Positions 59,727-64,000 of a DNA stretch of 64,000 bases are shown here, in pieces. The stretch is from an uncultured Candidatus Saccharibacteria bacterium. Its GTDB lineage: Bacteria > Patescibacteriota > Saccharimonadia > Saccharimonadales > Saccharimonadaceae. Below the pieces are notes generated by a model, which was given only the letters and a program-made list of their open reading frames with translations, was not told the origin of the DNA and ran no database searches. Both the position numbers and the translations under genes were made by a program. Every line of letters starts with the position of its first letter. Position 1 is the first letter of the stretch. The DNA is taken from positions 44,280 through 108,279 of the forward strand of contig CALJPD010000019.1 of assembly GCA_937981355.1 (NCBI GenBank). Reading direction: 5' to 3'.

Positions 59727-62294
59727 ATGATGAAGCGCCTAGTGATTATCGATGGCAAAAGTGTGTTCTACCGTGGGTACTATGCCATGCCCAATCTCTC
59801 GACGGCCGATGGGACGCCAACTGGTGGAGTATATGGCTTTGCGGCGCTGAGCCTGGAGCTGATCAAGCGCCTCCAGCCAGACTACGTGTGCGTGGCGTGG
59901 GACAAGCCCAAGACCAACATCCGCCGCCGCCTTGCCATTTACGACCAATACAAGGCTGGTCGCAAGCCGGCTCCGCCAGATTTTTACGCCCAGATACCAC
60001 TGCTCCATGAGCTTTTGCAGGCGTTTGGTTGGCCGCTGTATGAGTTTGATGACTATGAGGCAGACGATATTATGGCGACGCTCGACGCCCAGGCCGAGCA
60101 GGAGGGGGATATCGAGACGTATCTCATCACGAGCGACCTCGATGCTTTGCAAATACTCGACCAAAACACCTACCTCTACGCGTTGAAAAAAGGCTTGACC
60201 AACATCGATAAATTCGACATCCCCGCCTTCGAGCAACGCTATGGTATTCGGATTGGCCAGTTCCTCGACTTTAAAAGCCTCAAGGGCGATGCGTCGGATA
60301 ATATCCCCGGTGTGCCAGGGGTGGGGGAGAAGACGGCGGTTAAGCTGCTGCAGCAATTCGACACGCTTGACAACCTCTATGATAACCTCTGGCAGGTCAA
60401 GGATACGCTGCGGCGCAAGCTGGAGCAGGGCAAAGATTCGGCCTATATGAGCCGCGAGTTAGCTCGGCTGTATACCGATGCACCAGTGACGCTTGACCGA
60501 GCAGCGATGGCAATGGACAACTGCGACCCAGCGGCGGTGCGGGCGATGTTGCAGCGGCTGGAGTTTCGTAGTTTGCTGCGCCACTTGCCAGCGCAGATGC
60601 AGGCGGCAGAGAACGCTCAGTCGCCTGATGTGCCAGTGGTGCAGCATGCCACCGAGCTGCCCGCCAGCCAGGCTAAGGCGCTCTTCCTGATGGCCAAAGA
60701 GCTGCTGGTCTGGCCGGTCGAGGGCGGCGTCTGGGTGAGCCACGAGCGGGGCAAGGCGGCCCGCCTGAGCTGGCGTGATGCGATTGATGTTATTCCGCAT
60801 GTGCCGATTGTTGGGCACCGCACCAAGGAGTTATTACGCCACTTACTGGCTCGTGGCGTGCGGCAGTTGCCAGTCGTGAAGCATGATACTGCCCAGGGGT
60901 CGTTCTTGCTTAATCCCCTGCGTACGTCGCGGGCGCTGGCTGATCTTGCGGGGCTGGAATCGCTCGACGACCCACGTCTGGCCATTAGCGCGCTGTGGGC
61001 GGTGTACGACGAGCAAGCTCAGGCACTTGATGCACTGCCCGATCTTGCCCGAGTGGCCCGGACAATGGACTTTCCGCTCATCCCTGTGCTGGCGCGGATG
61101 GAGTGGCGTGGCATCCGGCTCGATAGCCGCACGCTGGCGGCGATGCAGCGCACCTTGAGTAGCGAGATCGCCGAGTTGCAGCAGCAGATCTATAGCATGG
61201 TGGGGTATGAGCTGAATATTGGCAGCCCGGCCCAACTGGCTGAGGCACTCTTCGTCAAACTCCAGCTGCCAACAGCGGGCATTAAGAAGGGCAAGACGGG
61301 TTACTCGACGAGCCAGAAGGAGCTGGATAAGCTCCGGCCGCATCACCCGATTATTGGGCTCGTGGAGCGCTACCGCGAGCTGACGAAGCTGCAAAACACG
61401 TATGTTGAGGCGCTGCCGCAGCTGACCGACGACGCGGGCTATATCCACACCACCTTCAACCAAGATGTGGTAGCGACGGGCCGGCTCAGTAGTACCGACC
61501 CAAATTTGCAAAACATCCCAATTCGCAGTGAGCTGGGGCGGCACGTTCGCGATGCCTTTGTGCCGGCACCGGGCAATGTGTTTGTCAATGCCGACTATTC
61601 GCAGTTTGAGCTGCGCCTAGCGGCCGTGCTGTCGGGGGAGGAGGCAATGATTCGCGATTTTAATACCGATATTGATATCCACGCGAACACGGCCGCCCAG
61701 GTGTATGGGGTACCACTCGACGTGGTGACAAAGGAGCAGCGCCGCCGGGCCAAGGTGGTGAATTTTGGTGTGCTGTATGGGATGAGCCAGCATGGCCTGG
61801 CCGCCGCCGCGCAGATGAGCTATGCTGAAGCGCAGCACTTCATCGATGAATACTACCGCCTCCGGCCGAAGCTCAAGGCCTATATGGCGCAGACCATCCA
61901 GCAGGCGCACGATACGGGCTTTGTCCAGACGCTGTTTGGCCGCCGCCGCTGGACACCGGATGTTGCGTCGCGCAACTTTGCGGTGCGCAGCGCTGCCGAG
62001 CGAGCAGCTGCCAATATGCCGATCCAAGGTACCGAGGCCGACCTCATGAAGCTCGCCATGCTGGCGGTGGAAGATAAGCTGGCTCAGGCTGGAGAGCAGC
62101 TAACCGATGGCGATGGCCAGCCGATCGGTTGGCAGGTGGTGCAGATCCACGATAGCATTATGGTTGAGTGCCCGCGCGCCCATGCCGAGCAGGTGAGCCA
62201 CATCCTGCGCGAGACAATGGAAAATATCTACCCGCAGCTTGGCGTTAAGCTCAAAGTCGACGTCTCGATTGGTGATAATTGGGGACAGGTCTAA
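59727..62294 (+). CDS. polA: DNA polymerase I
   Basis: 855 residues. 5'-3' exonuclease domain (about 1-290; DYEADDIMATL, GDASDNIPGVPGVGEKTA). A middle domain without the D-x-E of an active 3'-5' exonuclease, so no proofreading is expected. Then the polymerase: motif A DYSQFELR, motif B RRRAKVVNFGVLYG, motif C QIHDSIMVE. In motif C the usual HDE reads HDS. Fills gaps and removes RNA primers. The start is 6 nt after the promoter; the earlier in-frame start at 59679 lies upstream of it. Confidence 0.96.
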   Translation: MMKRLVIIDGKSVFYRGYYAMPNLSTADGTPTGGVYGFAALSLELIKRLQPDYVCVAWDKPKTNIRRRLAIYDQYKAGRKPAPPDFYAQIPLLHELLQAFGWPLYEFDDYEADDIMATLDAQAEQEGDIETYLITSDLDALQILDQNTYLYALKKGLTNIDKFDIPAFEQRYGIRIGQFLDFKSLKGDASDNIPGVPGVGEKTAVKLLQQFDTLDNLYDNLWQVKDTLRRKLEQGKDSAYMSRELARLYTDAPVTLDRAAMAMDNCDPAAVRAMLQRLEFRSLLRHLPAQMQAAENAQSPDVPVVQHATELPASQAKALFLMAKELLVWPVEGGVWVSHERGKAARLSWRDAIDVIPHVPIVGHRTKELLRHLLARGVRQLPVVKHDTAQGSFLLNPLRTSRALADLAGLESLDDPRLAISALWAVYDEQAQALDALPDLARVARTMDFPLIPVLARMEWRGIRLDSRTLAAMQRTLSSEIAELQQQIYSMVGYELNIGSPAQLAEALFVKLQLPTAGIKKGKTGYSTSQKELDKLRPHHPIIGLVERYRELTKLQNTYVEALPQLTDDAGYIHTTFNQDVVATGRLSSTDPNLQNIPIRSELGRHVRDAFVPAPGNVFVNADYSQFELRLAAVLSGEEAMIRDFNTDIDIHANTAAQVYGVPLDVVTKEQRRRAKVVNFGVLYGMSQHGLAAAAQMSYAEAQHFIDEYYRLRPKLKAYMAQTIQQAHDTGFVQTLFGRRRWTPDVASRNFAVRSAAERAAANMPIQGTEADLMKLAMLAVEDKLAQAGEQLTDGDGQPIGWQVVQIHDSIMVECPRAHAEQVSHILRETMENIYPQLGVKLKVDVSIGDNWGQV

Positions 62295-62388
62295 GAACAC
62301 CAACCGAACAGAGGTCAGACTATAGACAAATCACTGGTAGTGGTGTATAATCTGGGCCATCACAAGCAAAACAGAATAGAGGTTGGGC

Positions 62389-63192
62389 ATGGCACAAAGC
62401 GAAGCAGTAGATACATCATTTTCTAATGGTGGAGAGCGTGCTAGCGCTGGCCTGCCCAGTCCGTATGATCCAGAGGCGTCTGCCGATAGCCTCGATCGCT
62501 CTACCTACCAGGCGACGCACGATGCCATCGTCGAGGCGGCCCAGGCGAGTGGCGAGTTGCAACCCCTGACTGAGGCGGAGATGGAGCGGCGGGCAGCGAA
62601 CGAAGGAGTGGCGCGTCAGCTATTTGAAGCAGAGGTGCAGAGAGAAGAGAGAGAAATTGAGGGCCGATTGGCAGATCAATCCCTGGATAAAAAAGAGCGA
62701 GAGAAGCTTGACGCTCGGCTCGACAAGTTGCGCGCGATAGAAAAGAAGGGGCCAACGTATGGCTTTTTGTATGATCCGGCAGGTAATATGGGCACTCTAA
62801 AGCATTATGAATTTGGCTCGATGGATCTGGCCGATTGGCGAGTGGTCTGCTGTGATGTGGGTGGAGAACCGTATGAGGCGCGAGTGACCGATGCATGCCA
62901 ATTTACTCGTGATACATTTGGTGCAACTGGCCTTGTGCCAGGTGGTGCGACGGCTCGGATAGTTGTGACAACAACGAGTGAGCAGGGAACAACGCAATAC
63001 GTTATTGACTGTTATGAAGGGAAGTCACCTTTGGTTGTGGCGGTTGAAACACCGATTAAGGGTGGTGACCGCACGGTGACGCCATATTTGGCAGATTGGA
63101 GTCGGAGTGGTACTGCAACGGATGAGGTGGATAGAAGTAACTCACAGGATGACTTGCTACAGGATAATGGTGAGATTGTCCGCGCAGCATAA
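62389..63192 (+). CDS. hypothetical acidic protein
   Basis: 267 residues, no signal peptide. The N-terminal half is Glu/Arg/Ala-rich and helical (about 50-115, coiled-coil-like). The C-terminal half is strand-rich (about 120-235). Promoter TATAAT at 62346-62351; leader with AGAGG. Family not recognised. Confidence 0.7.
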   Translation: MAQSEAVDTSFSNGGERASAGLPSPYDPEASADSLDRSTYQATHDAIVEAAQASGELQPLTEAEMERRAANEGVARQLFEAEVQREEREIEGRLADQSLDKKEREKLDARLDKLRAIEKKGPTYGFLYDPAGNMGTLKHYEFGSMDLADWRVVCCDVGGEPYEARVTDACQFTRDTFGATGLVPGGATARIVVTTTSEQGTTQYVIDCYEGKSPLVVAVETPIKGGDRTVTPYLADWSRSGTATDEVDRSNSQDDLLQDNGEIVRAA

Positions 63193-63660
63193 GCGAGATG
63201 TGTGAGGTGTGCCAGATACCGTAGTAAGCAGGCAACCTTCATCTTCTTCGCTACCTACCGCTCAGCGAGCAGGTAGTTTCCTAGCTGGAGTAACGAGTGT
63301 GGTATATGTCTATATGTCGCACGTAACTTGCTGTAGTATTTACAGTTCTCGTACTGTCGAATAAGGAGATTGTTGGTTTGTGCTCGGGTTTTATGTGGCT
63401 GTTATTAAGGTGCGTACCAAGACTAGGCTACTAGGCTAGAGAAGAGTAGGAGGCGAGCATGTTAGCTTGATCGAGCAGCAACACCGAAGCTTTTGATAGG
63501 CAGCTCGCGTTCTAAGACGGTAGGTGTGCAGCAATTCTGAGAATCGCGTCCTGTCTTTGTCGTCATACACGAGACTCAGATGCTCTTACTACTATTGATT
63601 ACATTCTTTTGCTTGCTCTGTAACTCTATGTAGCAACTCTTTTACATAGCTTTTCTTTTG
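63193..63660. other. intergenic region without recognised gene
   Basis: About 470 nt. Short inverted repeats such as CTACCT/AGGTAG (about 63250-63275) are present. I looked for tmRNA, RNase P and SRP RNA features on both strands and did not find a full set. Confidence 0.4.
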
Positions 63661-63958
63661 TATTTATTCATATCTATCTATATTTCCATCTATATCTTTA
63701 TACCCATCTCTATATATCTATACATCTCTTTCTCTCATATTTCTCTATCTATTTTCTATACATCTCTTTCTCTATATTTCTATTTCTATATCCTTATCTA
63801 TATCTATATCTATATCTATATTTCTCTACTTATCTCTATCTATCTATCTATCTCTATCTCTATTTACTTATCTTTATATCTCTTTATTTCTATCTTTATA
63901 TTTCTTTATTTATCTATCTTTCTATTTCTATCTATATCCATACTTATATATCCATATC
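63661..63958. repeat. 298-nt G-free low-complexity tract of (TATC/TTTC)-type repeats
   Basis: From 63661 to 63958 the plus strand has no G at all. It is built of degenerate TCTA, TATC, TTTC and ATAT units. The minus strand is thus C-free and purine/T-rich. A long Tyr/Ile/Ser frame across it is an artefact of the repeat. Position near the window edge may mean a hard-to-sequence or chromosome-landmark region. Confidence 0.9.
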
Positions 63959-64000
63959 GATTTCTCTCCTATTATATATAAATATATAAAAGAAGAGAAA

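Noticed and set aside
63300..63370. tmRNA, because ATTCGACAG appears on the minus strand
   Set aside because: No matching tRNA-like 3' half with TTCGA and CCA, and no tag reading frame in the expected range.
63658..63981. 107-codon Tyr/Ile/Ser frame
   Set aside because: Arises from the G-free repeat tract; no ribosome site and no coding composition.
1..64000. Alternative genetic code (UGA as Gly), as in Gracilibacteria
   Set aside because: UGA ends many genes, including coupled ATGA overlaps, and no conserved protein has internal UGA codons.
1..64000. CRISPR arrays, insertion sequences, prophage
   Set aside because: No regularly spaced direct repeats, transposase, integrase or phage structural genes found. 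The only candidate mobile-like units are the A/B/C hairpins, which carry no gene.

Overview
The window looks like chromosomal DNA of a small-genome Patescibacteria (CPR) bacterium, most likely Candidatus Saccharibacteria (TM7). The pointers are a set of T4SS-type pilin-like genes beside a VirB6-like protein, lone MurE and two FemAB genes, an oligoribonuclease, a class I ribonucleotide reductase and short gene spacing. UGA is used as a stop throughout (for example in the ATGA overlaps at 2946, 17752 and 28512), so code 11 applies and not the UGA=Gly code of Gracilibacteria/Absconditabacteria. The assignment is inference from gene content; there is no rRNA in the window.

Layout: 1-5.9 kb holds the start of a Tat-like exported protein, tRNA-Ser(GGA), a MacB-type exporter and a sugar-phosphate isomerase-like gene. 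5.9-13.2 kb holds an orphan nuclease-like gene, murE, tsaD, a deoxyribosyltransferase-like gene and two FemAB ligases. 13.2-19.4 kb holds valS, rlmH, a HIT hydrolase, a lone pilin-like gene and two more serine tRNAs. 19.9-25.7 kb holds a large secreted beta-helix/LRR protein, tRNA-Arg(GCG), tRNA-Ser(TGA), comF and hsp20. 26.3-32.0 kb is the surface apparatus: six pilin-like genes in one leftward cluster and a divergent VirB6-like protein. 32.0-36.1 kb holds a nonsense-interrupted gene, a lipoprotein, an ABC-2 exporter and an RNA-rich spacer that encodes a 22-residue hydrophobic peptide. 36.1-42.5 kb holds a membrane aminopropyltransferase-like protein and nrdA/nrdB, with three copies of an undescribed hairpin element around them. 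42.6-51.2 kb holds pyrG, argS, a transglutaminase-like gene, mscL, a nucleotidyltransferase-like gene, orn and corA. 51.3-63.2 kb holds dnaG-rpoD, two WhiB-like genes, a membrane-anchored GH16 glucanase and polA. The window closes with a 298-base stretch that contains no G on the plus strand.

The main themes are these. (1) Fourteen genes have a -10 box ending only 6-7 nt before the start codon, which predicts leaderless mRNAs beside a second set of genes with good Shine-Dalgarno sites. (2) There are two families of repeated structured elements that I do not recognise: three copies around nrdAB and two copies upstream of tsaD and nrdA. (3) Several core enzymes carry altered key residues: a DnaG without zinc ligands, an R2 subunit with Phe in place of the radical Tyr, an NrdA without the C-terminal Cys pair, and a MurE without most of its N-terminal domain. 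(4) WhiB-like iron-sulfur domains, normally an actinobacterial trait, occur three times in two genes, which fits life on actinobacterial hosts.
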